Source of the DNA: UBA1234 sp964400015
GTDB lineage: Bacteria > Bacillota > Clostridia > TANB77 > UBA1234
Assembly: GCA_964400015.1 (NCBI GenBank)
Contig: CAYNRR010000018.1
Span: 1 to 25,073, forward strand
Length of the DNA: 25,073 bases
Reading direction: 5' to 3'
Below the pieces are notes generated by a model. It saw only the letters and a list, made by a program, of their open reading frames with translations. It was not told the origin of the DNA and searched no databases. A program made the position numbers and the translations under genes. How positions within the stretch are numbered: position 1 is the first letter of the stretch; every line of letters begins with the position of its first letter. Positions 6,822-14,141 of the stretch are shown piece by piece.

Positions 6822-7667
6822 TTATTTTACTATATCAAATTTAATTTTTATTATAAATGTACTTCCTTTACCAAGTTGACTTTCAACTTCGACAATACCA
6901 TCTATTAAATTTACGCATTTTCTTGTGATTGCTAGTCCTAAGCCTGTTGAATCTCTACGTGATATTGAATTTTCATCTCTTGTATATGCTTCCCACATAT
7001 GAGTTAAAAATTCTTTATTCATTCCTTCGCCATTATCAGATATTTTGAATTGTACTTCTATCTTATTATCTAATGTTTCAATCTCTTTTGCATGAAACGT
7101 AATTTTGCCACCTTTCGGAGTATGATTTATCGAATTTGTTAATATATTTGTGAAAATTCTATGCAGTATAAGTTCATCACCGTACACATGAATATGTTTT
7201 AATTTTGTAATGTTCTTGCTAAACTTTATTCTTTTTTCATGAATTTTATTTTCTACAATTGAAAAGCATCTATTTAGTACATCTTTTAAATCTATTTCTT
7301 CATTTTTAAGTGAAATATTACCTGTTTCTAATTTTCGTATATTTAATATATCATTAGACAATCCAAGCAAATACTTTGCTGAGTCATCTACTTTATTTAG
7401 ATATTTGATTATCTTTTCTTTGTTGTTTATATTTTCTTGCATGATTTTCGATAAACATATTATATTACTTATTGGTGCTCTTATGTCATGTGATATTTCT
7501 GCAAAAACTTGTTTTAATGCTTCATCTGTTTTTTCCATTTCTTCTTTTTTATTTTTCAATTCTGCCTTTTCTATATTCAGTTTTTCTATCACACTTTTGC
7601 ATTCTTTTATTTTCAAATTGTAATATATTATTATAGACACCGTAATTGCTAAAAATATAAATTCCAT
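6822..7667 (-). CDS. Orphan membrane-tethered sensor histidine kinase
   Basis: The 281-residue product has one N-terminal membrane segment (residues 3-17), a short coiled coil (about 20-52), a HisKA domain with EISHDIRAPISN and phospho-acceptor H60, and an HATPase domain with N-box FTNILTNSINHTPKGG, G1 DNGEGM and G2 TGLGLAI. There is no extracellular sensor loop and no PAS domain. No response regulator gene is adjacent. The start chosen is the ATG at 7667: AAGGAG lies 7-8 nt upstream, while an in-frame ATG at 7703 has no ribosome binding site and would precede the predicted transcription start. In a spore former an orphan kinase could feed Spo0A, but nothing in the sequence proves that. Confidence 0.85.
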   Translation of the reverse strand: MEFIFLAITVSIIIYYNLKIKECKSVIEKLNIEKAELKNKKEEMEKTDEALKQVFAEISHDIRAPISNIICLSKIMQENINNKEKIIKYLNKVDDSAKYLLGLSNDILNIRKLETGNISLKNEEIDLKDVLNRCFSIVENKIHEKRIKFSKNITKLKHIHVYGDELILHRIFTNILTNSINHTPKGGKITFHAKEIETLDNKIEVQFKISDNGEGMNKEFLTHMWEAYTRDENSISRRDSTGLGLAITRKCVNLIDGIVEVESQLGKGSTFIIKIKFDIVK

Positions 7668-7703
7668 TCTCATTCTCCTTTGTTTGACGAGTATATTTTT
7701 CAT

Positions 7704-7731
7704 ACTATACCATTTAGGATTTGATATTCAA
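7704..7731 (-). promoter_or_regulatory. Promoter of the histidine kinase gene
   Basis: On the minus strand -35 TTGAAT (7726-7731), 16-nt spacer, -10 TATAGT (7704-7709). The predicted start near 7697 supports translation from the ATG at 7667. Confidence 0.55.
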
Positions 7732-7809
7732 GAATTTAAAATCGACATTTTTCGCGTTTTTATTGTTAAAATCCTTTTATTTTAATAAATAGCCTATATT
7801 TTTTAGTGC

Positions 7810-7846
7810 AAAAAAATAACAGCATCACCTTAAAGGCAATGCTGTT
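7810..7846 (-). terminator. Terminator of rny
   Basis: On the minus strand a 12-bp stem with two G-U pairs (arms 7835-7846 and 7818-7829) and a 5-nt loop is followed by ATTTTTTT. It starts 6 nt after the rny stop codon. Confidence 0.88.
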
Positions 7847-7851
7847 GTTTT

Positions 7852-9438
7852 TTATTTAGCATATTCTATTGCTCTAGTTTCTCTAACTACATTTACTTTA
7901 ATTTGTCCTGGATAATCCGTTTCGTCTTCGATACGTTTAGCAATATCACGAGCCATTAGAACCATCTTGTCATCATCTACGTTATCTGGTTTTACCATAA
8001 TTCTAATTTCTCTACCAGCTTGAATTGCAAATGATTTTTCAACACCTTCAAATGAATCTGCAATTTCTTCTAATTTTTCTAGTCTCTTTATATATGTTTC
8101 TAAAGTTTCTCTTCTAGCTCCAGGTCTTGATGCTGATATAGCATCTGCTGCTTGAACTAAAACTGCTTCCATTGATAATGGTTCAACATCACCATGGTGT
8201 GCTTCAACTGCGTTAATTACAGCAGGACTTTCTTTATATTTTTTTAGAATGTCTACACCTATTTCTACGTGTGTACCTTCCATTTCATGATCTATAGACT
8301 TACCTATATCATGAAGTAATCCTGCTCTTTTAGCTAATTTAGAATCAAATCCTAATTCTTCAGCCATAATTCCTGCAAGTTGTGAAACTTCTATTGAATG
8401 ATTTAATACATTTTGTCCATAACTAGTTCTATATTTTAGCTTTCCTATCAATTTAATTACATCTGAATGTAAGCCTATAACTCCTGTTTCTAGAGATGCT
8501 GTTTCTCCTTCTTCTTTGATAGTATTTTCTAATTCTTCTTTAGCCTTTTCTACCATTTCTTCGATTCTTGCAGGATGTATTCTTCCATCTGTAACTAAAT
8601 TTTCTAACGCTATTCTAGCAACTTCACGTCTAATAGGATCAAAACCAGATAAGATAACTGCTTCTGGAGTATCATCAATTATCAAGTCAATTCCTGTTAA
8701 AGTTTCAAGCATTTTTATGTTTCTTCCTTCACGACCAATGATTCTACCTTTCATATCATCACTTGGTAGTGGAACAACAGAAACTGTAGTTTCTGAAGTG
8801 TGGTCTGCAGCACATTTTTGTACAGCGTATGTTATAATCTCTTTAGCTTTCTTACCAACTTCTTCTTTTACTTTGCTTTCACTTTCTTTTATTAGTAGTG
8901 CTTGTTCATGTGCTAAAGCTTCTTTTAATATATTTAGCAAATGATTTTTTGCATCTTCTTGTGACATTTCTGCTATCTTTTCTAATTCAGCAATTTGCTT
9001 TTCCTTAAATCTATCCAACTCTTGTTGCATTTCATCTAAGTTTTTTGATTTATCAGCTAATTGAAGTTCTTTCTTTTCAAGATTTTCTATCTTTCTTTCT
9101 AGCGTTTCTTCTTTTTGAAGCATTCTTTTTTCTTGCTTTTGAATCTCTGCCCTTCTTTCTTTTATCTCTTTGTCAAGTTCAGCTTTTTCCTTTTGTATTT
9201 CTTCTTTTGCAAGTATTACTTTTTCTTTTTTCTCTGCTTCAGCATTTTTTATTGTTTCATTTGCTTGTTTTCTCGCTCTTTCAACAATTTCTTCTGCTTC
9301 GCGTTCAGCTAATTTAACTTTTGATGTACCTTGAGCAATTTTCTTTCTTTCTATCATTTTATGAATTGCAATAGCTACAAGTACAGTTAAAACAAAGACA
9401 ATAAAACAAGGGGCAACAATCTTTAGAATGTCATTCAT
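7852..9438 (-). CDS. rny: Ribonuclease Y
   Basis: RNase Y is the membrane-bound endoribonuclease that starts decay of many mRNAs in Firmicutes. The 528 residues show an N-terminal membrane anchor (about 6-26), a long coiled coil (about 40-200), a KH RNA-binding domain with GRIIGREG at 231-238, and an HD domain with H347, the catalytic HD pair H376-D377 and the EAHHGDVEP block near 412-420. Length is normal. The ATG has AAAGGAGG upstream. It has its own promoter and terminator and so is monocistronic. Its leader of about 115 nt carries alternative hairpins and a boxA-like motif. Confidence 0.97.
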   Translation of the reverse strand: MNDILKIVAPCFIVFVLTVLVAIAIHKMIERKKIAQGTSKVKLAEREAEEIVERARKQANETIKNAEAEKKEKVILAKEEIQKEKAELDKEIKERRAEIQKQEKRMLQKEETLERKIENLEKKELQLADKSKNLDEMQQELDRFKEKQIAELEKIAEMSQEDAKNHLLNILKEALAHEQALLIKESESKVKEEVGKKAKEIITYAVQKCAADHTSETTVSVVPLPSDDMKGRIIGREGRNIKMLETLTGIDLIIDDTPEAVILSGFDPIRREVARIALENLVTDGRIHPARIEEMVEKAKEELENTIKEEGETASLETGVIGLHSDVIKLIGKLKYRTSYGQNVLNHSIEVSQLAGIMAEELGFDSKLAKRAGLLHDIGKSIDHEMEGTHVEIGVDILKKYKESPAVINAVEAHHGDVEPLSMEAVLVQAADAISASRPGARRETLETYIKRLEKLEEIADSFEGVEKSFAIQAGREIRIMVKPDNVDDDKMVLMARDIAKRIEDETDYPGQIKVNVVRETRAIEYAK

Positions 9439-9454
9439 TTTTGTTCCTCCTTTA

Positions 9455-9469
9455 TTTACTTTTCAATGT
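9455..9469 (-). promoter_or_regulatory. boxA-like motif in the rny leader
   Basis: On the minus strand this is ACATTGAAAAGTAAA, identical over 15 nt to positions 36-50 in the rRNA-type leader at the left edge. It lies shortly before the rny ribosome binding site. A role in antitermination or as a binding site for a regulator is an inference. Confidence 0.45.
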
Positions 9470-9484
9470 TCAATATATTATCAA

Positions 9485-9522
9485 GGATACCTTTGGTTAA
9501 AATGGGAGTATCCAAACCCCAT
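9485..9522 (-). promoter_or_regulatory. Overlapping alternative hairpins in the rny leader
   Basis: On the minus strand three stems compete: ATGGG/CCCAT (9518-9522 with 9502-9506), GGATAC/GTATCC (9508-9513 with 9485-9490) and TTTGG/CCAAA (9512-9516 with 9492-9496). The last two share bases and the first two overlap in space, so they cannot all form. No known riboswitch class was recognised. Confidence 0.4.
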
Positions 9523-9559
9523 AAATTATGTTTAAATAATATATTTTCATTACCCCACC

Positions 9560-9588
9560 ATTTTAATATTAAAAGCACATATTGTCAA
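9560..9588 (-). promoter_or_regulatory. Promoter of rny
   Basis: On the minus strand perfect -35 TTGACA (9583-9588), 17-nt spacer, -10 TAAAAT (9560-9565). The predicted start near 9553 gives a leader of about 115 nt before the rny ATG. Confidence 0.75.
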
Positions 9589-9597
9589 TAAATAAAA

Positions 9598-9657
9598 AGA
9601 CACCAAATTAGTACAGCTTTTCACTTTAATGATACTGTACAGCTATATTTGGTATCT
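9598..9657 (-). terminator. Terminator of the YwqK-like gene
   Basis: Outer arms 9598-9608 and 9647-9657 form an 11-bp stem (one G-U on the minus strand). An inner GTACAG/CTGTAC pairing sits around 9611-9640. On the minus strand CTTTTTATTT follows. It ends the gene whose stop is at 9676. Confidence 0.75.
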
Positions 9658-9675
9658 TTTATTTTTGTTTTTTAT

Positions 9676-10191
9676 TTATAGAATTTTACTTAATTCTTCT
9701 TCTGTTAATCCTTCTTTTTTCTTTGCTTCTTCTAATTTTGCTTGTTCTTCAGCCTCTAGAGTAAGATCTACTTTTTCTTCTGTTTCTACAACCATGCCTT
9801 TTCTGTAGTAGATTTCTTCTTCTATGCTGCCATCTGCTGAATATCTTACAAATTTTCCATTTAATATGTCATTAACATATTCTGAAGTTGTTTTTATTAA
9901 ACCTGTATCATAGTATGTTTTTTTAGTGCCGTTTAGTTTTCCTTCTTTATATGGTGTTTCTTCCATAAGTACTCCTGATTGATAATATACATATGAAATT
10001 CCTTCTAATACGCCATTAACATATTCTTTCTTTTCACTTATTTGACCATTATAATAGTATTCTATCTCTGTTCCATTGATTTTTCCACCAATGTATGGTG
10101 TTTCAGACATAACCTTACCTGGCTCGTAATATTTTACTATTATTCCATCTATCAATTTACCATCAGCACTGTAAATAACTTCACTAGCCAT
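9676..10191 (-). CDS. YwqK-family / MORN-variant repeat protein
   Basis: The 171-residue product has five 24-residue repeats at about residues 20-43, 44-67, 68-91, 92-115 and 116-136, with the pattern xYYxxGxxxxxxxYxxGxLNGxxx. This is the MORN-variant type repeat found in YwqK-like proteins, some of which act as antitoxins; in other bacteria many are of unknown role. There is no signal peptide or membrane segment. The tail is charged and helical (EEAKKKEGLTEEELSKIL). Repeats 1 and 3 (ETPY) and 2 and 4 (EYVN) resemble each other most, suggesting duplication of a two-repeat unit. The ATG at 10191 is chosen over the one at 10200, which directly abuts AGGAGG. It is divergent from the RyR-like gene. 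No adjacent toxin was recognised. Confidence 0.75.
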   Translation of the reverse strand: MASEVIYSADGKLIDGIIVKYYEPGKVMSETPYIGGKINGTEIEYYYNGQISEKKEYVNGVLEGISYVYYQSGVLMEETPYKEGKLNGTKKTYYDTGLIKTTSEYVNDILNGKFVRYSADGSIEEEIYYRKGMVVETEEKVDLTLEAEEQAKLEEAKKKEGLTEEELSKIL

Positions 10192-10222
10192 TATTATCAT
10201 CCTCCTATTTTTATCTTATTCT

Positions 10223-10252
10223 ATTATATACAAATTTATGATATTTTAGCAA
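10223..10252 (-). promoter_or_regulatory. Promoter of the YwqK-like gene
   Basis: On the minus strand -35 TTGCTA (10247-10252), 18-nt spacer, perfect -10 TATAAT (10223-10228). The predicted start lies about 25 nt before the coding start. Confidence 0.55.
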
Positions 10253-10271
10253 GGTATATTGACAAAATTTG

Positions 10272-10296
10272 TTAGTATACTTAAAAAGTTTACTAA
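10272..10296. promoter_or_regulatory. Operator-like palindrome between divergent promoters
   Basis: Arms 10272-10282 and 10286-10296 are reverse complements with one mismatch in 11 and a 3-nt centre (AAA). The palindrome lies between the two outward-facing -35 boxes (10252 and 10304). It may bind a regulator of both genes; the regulator is unknown. Confidence 0.35.
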
Positions 10297-10303
10297 ATAT
10301 AGC

Positions 10304-10332
10304 TTGATTTTTATATTATGCGCTATTATAAT
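10304..10332 (+). promoter_or_regulatory. Promoter of the RyR-like gene
   Basis: -35 TTGATT (10304-10309), 17-nt spacer, perfect -10 TATAAT (10327-10332). The predicted start is about 50 nt upstream of the ATG at 10391. Confidence 0.65.
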
Positions 10333-10390
10333 GTCTTTGACAACTTATTCTTTAAGTTATCCATCACACCTATAATTAGGAGGGAATTTT

Positions 10391-10990
10391 ATGTCTAATG
10401 AATTGAAATGGTACGCAGATTTATTCGCTGTCAAAGTAGCAGGCAAGTCCAAAACAGCTGACATGCAAGAAGAACTTCTCGAAAAAATACTCGATCAAGC
10501 AGAATCTATTCACAACGTTTATCGCACTGTGGATAGGGAGTTACTTTCCATCTATAATGATGAAGAAATCGATGAAGAAAACTCTGATATGTTTTTAGAT
10601 TTTGATGCACTTCCCGAAGAAAGCAAGTGCTTCAGAATGGCAAGCACAGATACAGCTTTTAAACTGTATTCTATGGCACATAAAGATACTGTAACTCAGA
10701 TTGAGTTACTCGTCTTTAAAGTCGCTGAACATGTTCATATGGAATGGGCAAGAGATATGCTTGCAGATGGTTGGCGTTATGGAGAAGAAAACGAAAATGA
10801 AAAAACTACTCCTTATCTTCTTCCTTTTTCCGTTCTTATCAATAATCTTAACTATTCTGACGAACTCGAATTTTTTGTAGACATTGCTCGTGCACTGATT
10901 GCTGGTGCCCTAAATAATATGGATTTTGAGCATCCTTCACTGAAGTTCAAAAACAATTTGTCTCAAACTTTTGAAAGTTTGTTTAAATAA
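10391..10990 (+). CDS. Protein with a RyR-like domain, function unknown
   Basis: The 199-residue soluble protein has an all-helical, acidic N-terminal half (about 1-100) that I do not recognise. Residues about 111-175 resemble the RyR domain: VAEHVHMEWARDMLADGWRYG, then the PYLLPF motif (141-146), an acidic segment and a closing helix DIARALIAGALNN. In ryanodine receptors and bacterial homologues the pattern is A-x-x-x-H-xx-WA-x6-GW-x-YG followed by P-x-LVP(F/Y). Bacterial RyR-domain proteins have mostly unknown ligands. AGGAGGG precedes the ATG. The coding region is richer in GC than its neighbours (92 of 240 bases in 10441-10680, 38%), a possible hint of transfer. It stands alone, with its own promoter and terminator, divergent from a YwqK-like gene. 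The call rests on motif memory only. Confidence 0.6.
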   Translation: MSNELKWYADLFAVKVAGKSKTADMQEELLEKILDQAESIHNVYRTVDRELLSIYNDEEIDEENSDMFLDFDALPEESKCFRMASTDTAFKLYSMAHKDTVTQIELLVFKVAEHVHMEWARDMLADGWRYGEENENEKTTPYLLPFSVLINNLNYSDELEFFVDIARALIAGALNNMDFEHPSLKFKNNLSQTFESLFK

Positions 10991-10998
10991 GGCAAAAC

Positions 10999-11026
10999 AA
11001 AAAGCACACTTTTTAGTGTGCTTTTT
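10999..11026. terminator. Bidirectional terminator between the RyR-like gene and carD
   Basis: A perfect 12-bp stem (10999-11010 with 11015-11026) closes a TTTT loop, with T-tracts available in both directions. It lies 9 nt after the plus-strand gene and just after the carD stop codon on the minus strand. Confidence 0.92.
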
Positions 11027-11031
11027 TGTTT

Positions 11032-11550
11032 TTAGTCAACTGCTATATTTGAGTTTGCATATATTGAATATGCAGCATCAATTTTATCATTTATTAAGTC
11101 TTCTACTTGCTCTTTCGTCATTGACTCTGCAAGTACTAACTCACTGATTAAGATTTGTTTAGCGTTAGTTAACATTTTTTTCTCACCTGTTGCAAGTCCC
11201 TTTGATTTTTGTCTAAATGTTAAATTTCTAACTACATCTGCTACTTCACAAATATCTCCACTTTTCATCTTTTCTTGATTGTCTCTGTATCTTTTGTTCC
11301 AGTTAGTCGACATATCAGTTGGTCCAGCACTTAGAACTTGAAGTACATTTTCTGCTGTTTCATTGCCTATTACATCTCTAACACCAATTAGTTCTGCATT
11401 TTTTGTTGGCACCATTACTTTTATGTCGCCAACAGGCATCTTCATTACGTAATATTTTTGTTTTTCGCCTAAGATTTCTCTTTCTTCAATAGATTCAATA
11501 GTTCCAGCTCCATGCATTGGATATACGATCTTGTCACCTACTTTAAACAT
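11032..11550 (-). CDS. CarD-family transcriptional regulator
   Basis: CarD-type proteins bind the RNA polymerase beta subunit through an N-terminal Tudor-like domain and stabilise open promoter complexes. The 172 residues start with MFKVGDKIVYPMHGAGTI, the characteristic opening, followed by KYYVMKMPVGDIKVMVPTKNAELIGVR; the C-terminal half is helical (NWNKRYRDNQEKMKSGDICEVADVVRNL) as in the family. The ATG follows AGGAAGTGAT. It is downstream of disA with its own strong promoter; readthrough from the long amidase-disA series is also possible because no terminator separates them. Confidence 0.92.
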   Translation of the reverse strand: MFKVGDKIVYPMHGAGTIESIEEREILGEKQKYYVMKMPVGDIKVMVPTKNAELIGVRDVIGNETAENVLQVLSAGPTDMSTNWNKRYRDNQEKMKSGDICEVADVVRNLTFRQKSKGLATGEKKMLTNAKQILISELVLAESMTKEQVEDLINDKIDAAYSIYANSNIAVD

Positions 11551-11628
11551 TTATATCACTTCCTAACTTTACACAAATATATACATTAGAGATAAATTTT
11601 TCCAATTTCTCCCTCACGGTACGTTTCC

Positions 11629-11657
11629 ATTATAGCACAATAATTACCAGAAGTCAA
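11629..11657 (-). promoter_or_regulatory. Promoter of carD
   Basis: On the minus strand -35 TTGACT (11652-11657), 17-nt spacer, perfect -10 TATAAT (11629-11634). It gives a leader of about 70 nt and begins 17 bp after the disA stop codon. Confidence 0.75.
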
Positions 11658-11674
11658 AGATTTTATGTTAAGTT

Positions 11675-12754
11675 CTATCTGTAAAATTTTGAGTCATATA
11701 TTACTTGTTCATGCATTCTTTTTATTCCTTGTTTTATATTTTTTGCCCTTATTTCGCCTATTCCATCAACATCGTCTAGTTCTTCTATTGTTGCTCGTAT
11801 TATATGTTGAAAGTCTCCAAATGCTTTATTCATATTCTCAATTATTCCAATTGGAGTTTTTGGGATTTTGGTAAGTTGTCTAAAACCTCTCGATGGTACT
11901 TCGACATCTTCTAGTGGTTTGTCTACATCAAATCCTAATTTTTCAGCAATCAAATTTGAATTCATTAAATCTTTTCTTGAAAGGTCTGATACGGCTTCTA
12001 TTACACTTTCTGCTGTTAGTGGTTCTACTAAATAATCCCTTATTAGTAATATTTCTTCTTCTTCTACTTGACTTGAAAGTTCTTTTAATTGTAAATCTAT
12101 AAGTACTCCTTCATCACCTAATTCGATAATGTAGCTTTCTATTTCAGAAACTACTTTCATACATAATTCAGCTCTTTGTATTGCCGTTACTACATTTTGT
12201 AATGTTACTATGTCATCGAATTCAAATTCGTTTATTATAGAAATTATGTCATCAAAAGCATTTTTATATTTTTCTAAAGTTTGCAATGCCTGATTTGCAC
12301 TTGCTAATACTTTTGTACTATCTTTTATTAAATATCTTGTATTGCCTTTAAATAATGTTATTATGTTTCTTCTTTGTGATATACTTACGACTAGTTCATT
12401 TGTCTGTTTTGCTACTCTTTCACCACTTCTATGTCTTGTTCCTGTTTCTACTGTACTAATTGTTGAATCTGGTACTAATTGAGTGTTGGCAAGTAGTATT
12501 TTTTTTGCATCACTATTTAGCACAATTGCCCCATCCATTTTAGCCAATTCGTATATCTTAGCTGGAGAATAATCTTCGTTTATTTTGAAACCACCATCTG
12601 TTATTTTCATTACTTCTGGCGAGTCGCCTATAACAATAAGTGCACCAGTTCTGGCTTTTAATATATTATCTAAACCTTCTCTTAACTCTGTTCCTGGAGC
12701 TATCATTTTTAACATTTGTATAAGTTCGGTATTTTTTCCTATTTCTTTTCTCAT
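11675..12754 (-). CDS. disA: DNA integrity scanning protein DisA, diadenylate cyclase
   Basis: DisA makes c-di-AMP from two ATP and scans DNA for branched structures, delaying sporulation when damage is found. With the start chosen here the product has 359 residues, close to B. subtilis DisA. The DAC domain has MDGAIVL with DGA at 74-76 and TGTRHRSGERVA with RHR at 107-109, both catalytic signatures. A helical spine follows, then a C-terminal helix-hairpin-helix DNA-binding domain (ELDDVDGIGEIRAKNIKQGI). The ATG at 12754 is preferred to one five codons upstream because GGGAGA lies about 8 nt before it. It directly follows radA, as in B. subtilis, and ends the long minus-strand series. Confidence 0.96.
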   Translation of the reverse strand: MRKEIGKNTELIQMLKMIAPGTELREGLDNILKARTGALIVIGDSPEVMKITDGGFKINEDYSPAKIYELAKMDGAIVLNSDAKKILLANTQLVPDSTISTVETGTRHRSGERVAKQTNELVVSISQRRNIITLFKGNTRYLIKDSTKVLASANQALQTLEKYKNAFDDIISIINEFEFDDIVTLQNVVTAIQRAELCMKVVSEIESYIIELGDEGVLIDLQLKELSSQVEEEEILLIRDYLVEPLTAESVIEAVSDLSRKDLMNSNLIAEKLGFDVDKPLEDVEVPSRGFRQLTKIPKTPIGIIENMNKAFGDFQHIIRATIEELDDVDGIGEIRAKNIKQGIKRMHEQVIYDSKFYR

Positions 12755-12776
12755 TAAAAATTCTCCCATCTAATTT

Positions 12777-14141
12777 TTATTTTAGTGAACATATTTTTAT
12801 TGCTTCTGCAACGTTAGTGACACCTATTATATTTATTTTTCCTTTATATTTCAATTGCTTACGACTTATTTCTGGTACTATACAAGTTTTAAATCCTAAT
12901 TTTTCTGCTTCTTTTATTCTTTTTTCAATTGAACTAATTCCTCTTACTTCTCCTGTTAGTCCTATTTCGCCCATCGCTATTAAATCTTTCGGAAGTGGAA
13001 TATTTCTGTTGCTAGAAACTACTGCTAATGCTATTCCTAAATCTGCAGTAGGTTCGTCTAATTTCATTCCACCAACTACATTTACATATACATCTTGATT
13101 AGATAAATTTATTCCTACTTTTTTCTCTAAAACTGCAAGTAGTAAAACCAATCTATTATATTCAATTCCTATACTTGTTCTTCTTGGTAATCCAAAGGCT
13201 GTTGTTGATGTTAATGCTTGTATTTCTATTAGCATTGTTCTTGTTCCCTCTAAAGCCGCTATTATAACAGAACCTGCAGGATTTCCTTCTCTATCTGAAA
13301 TCAAAAGCTCTGATGGATTCGTTACTTCTACCATTCCCTCTTCTTTCATTTCAAATAGTCCAATTTCATTTGTTGAACCAAATCTATTTTTTACACTTCT
13401 AAGTATTCTATATGAAAAATATCTTTCTCCCTCAAGATATAGTACTGTGTCTACCATATGTTCTAATACTCTTGGACCTGCAATTGTTCCGTCTTTTGTG
13501 ACATGTCCAATTATTACTGTTGTTATTTCTTTTTGTTTGCACATTTGCATTATTTTTGCAGTTATATCTCTAACTTGACTTACACTCCCAGGGGCTGACG
13601 GATTTTCGCTACTATACATAGTTTGAATCGAGTCTATTATCATAAAACTAGGCTTTTTTTCTTCAATAGCTTCTTGCACGATTTCAATATTTGCTTCACC
13701 TAAAAACATTATATTTTCATTGTCTATGTTTAACCTATCTGCCCTTAATTTTATTTGTCTACCTGACTCTTCTCCTGATACATATAAAATAGTTTCGTTA
13801 TCAAATTTAACGTTATCACAAATTTGTAATATCAGTGTAGATTTTCCTATTCCAGGTTCACCTCCTAATAATATTAGTGAGCCTGGAACTAAACCTCCAC
13901 CAAGTACTCTATCCAATTCGCTAAATCCAGTATGTACTCGATGAATTTTTTCATTTGATTCAACATCTTTTAATTTTATAACTTCTGCATTTATACTCTT
14001 TCTCTCGTTTGATACTTTATCTTTAATAATTTTTTCTTCATAAAATGTATTCCAACTGTTACAAGCTGGACATTTGCCTAACCATTTGGGAGATTCGTTT
14101 CCACAAGAGCTACATACAAATACCGTTTGGTTTTTTGCCAT
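12777..14141 (-). CDS. radA: DNA repair protein RadA
   Basis: RadA is a RecA-like, DnaB-type helicase that processes recombination intermediates. The 454 residues have an N-terminal zinc finger (C10, C13, C24, C27), Walker A GGEPGIGKST at 93-102, the RadA-specific KNRFG motif at 251-255, and a C-terminal Lon-like domain (GGMKLDEPTADLGIALAV, then KDLIAMGEIGLTGEVRGI). Length is standard. The ATG abuts the stop codon of the GH15 gene upstream, with an AAGG-type ribosome binding site inside that gene, so coupling is likely. disA follows, a conserved pairing that links repair to c-di-AMP signalling. Confidence 0.97.
   Translation of the reverse strand: MAKNQTVFVCSSCGNESPKWLGKCPACNSWNTFYEEKIIKDKVSNERKSINAEVIKLKDVESNEKIHRVHTGFSELDRVLGGGLVPGSLILLGGEPGIGKSTLILQICDNVKFDNETILYVSGEESGRQIKLRADRLNIDNENIMFLGEANIEIVQEAIEEKKPSFMIIDSIQTMYSSENPSAPGSVSQVRDITAKIMQMCKQKEITTVIIGHVTKDGTIAGPRVLEHMVDTVLYLEGERYFSYRILRSVKNRFGSTNEIGLFEMKEEGMVEVTNPSELLISDREGNPAGSVIIAALEGTRTMLIEIQALTSTTAFGLPRRTSIGIEYNRLVLLLAVLEKKVGINLSNQDVYVNVVGGMKLDEPTADLGIALAVVSSNRNIPLPKDLIAMGEIGLTGEVRGISSIEKRIKEAEKLGFKTCIVPEISRKQLKYKGKINIIGVTNVAEAIKICSLK

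Noticed and set aside
7668..7703. Upstream in-frame ATG of the histidine kinase gene as start
   Set aside because: No ribosome binding site precedes it, and it lies directly next to the -10 box, before the predicted transcription start.
8516..8944. Plus-strand open frame of 142 codons inside rny
   Set aside because: Antisense to the KH region of RNase Y, with no start signals or recognisable domain.
9676..10191. YwqK-like protein as a clear antitoxin of a toxin-antitoxin pair
   Set aside because: No toxin-like gene lies in the same operon; the neighbour is divergent and has no known toxin motif, so only a loose hypothesis is kept.
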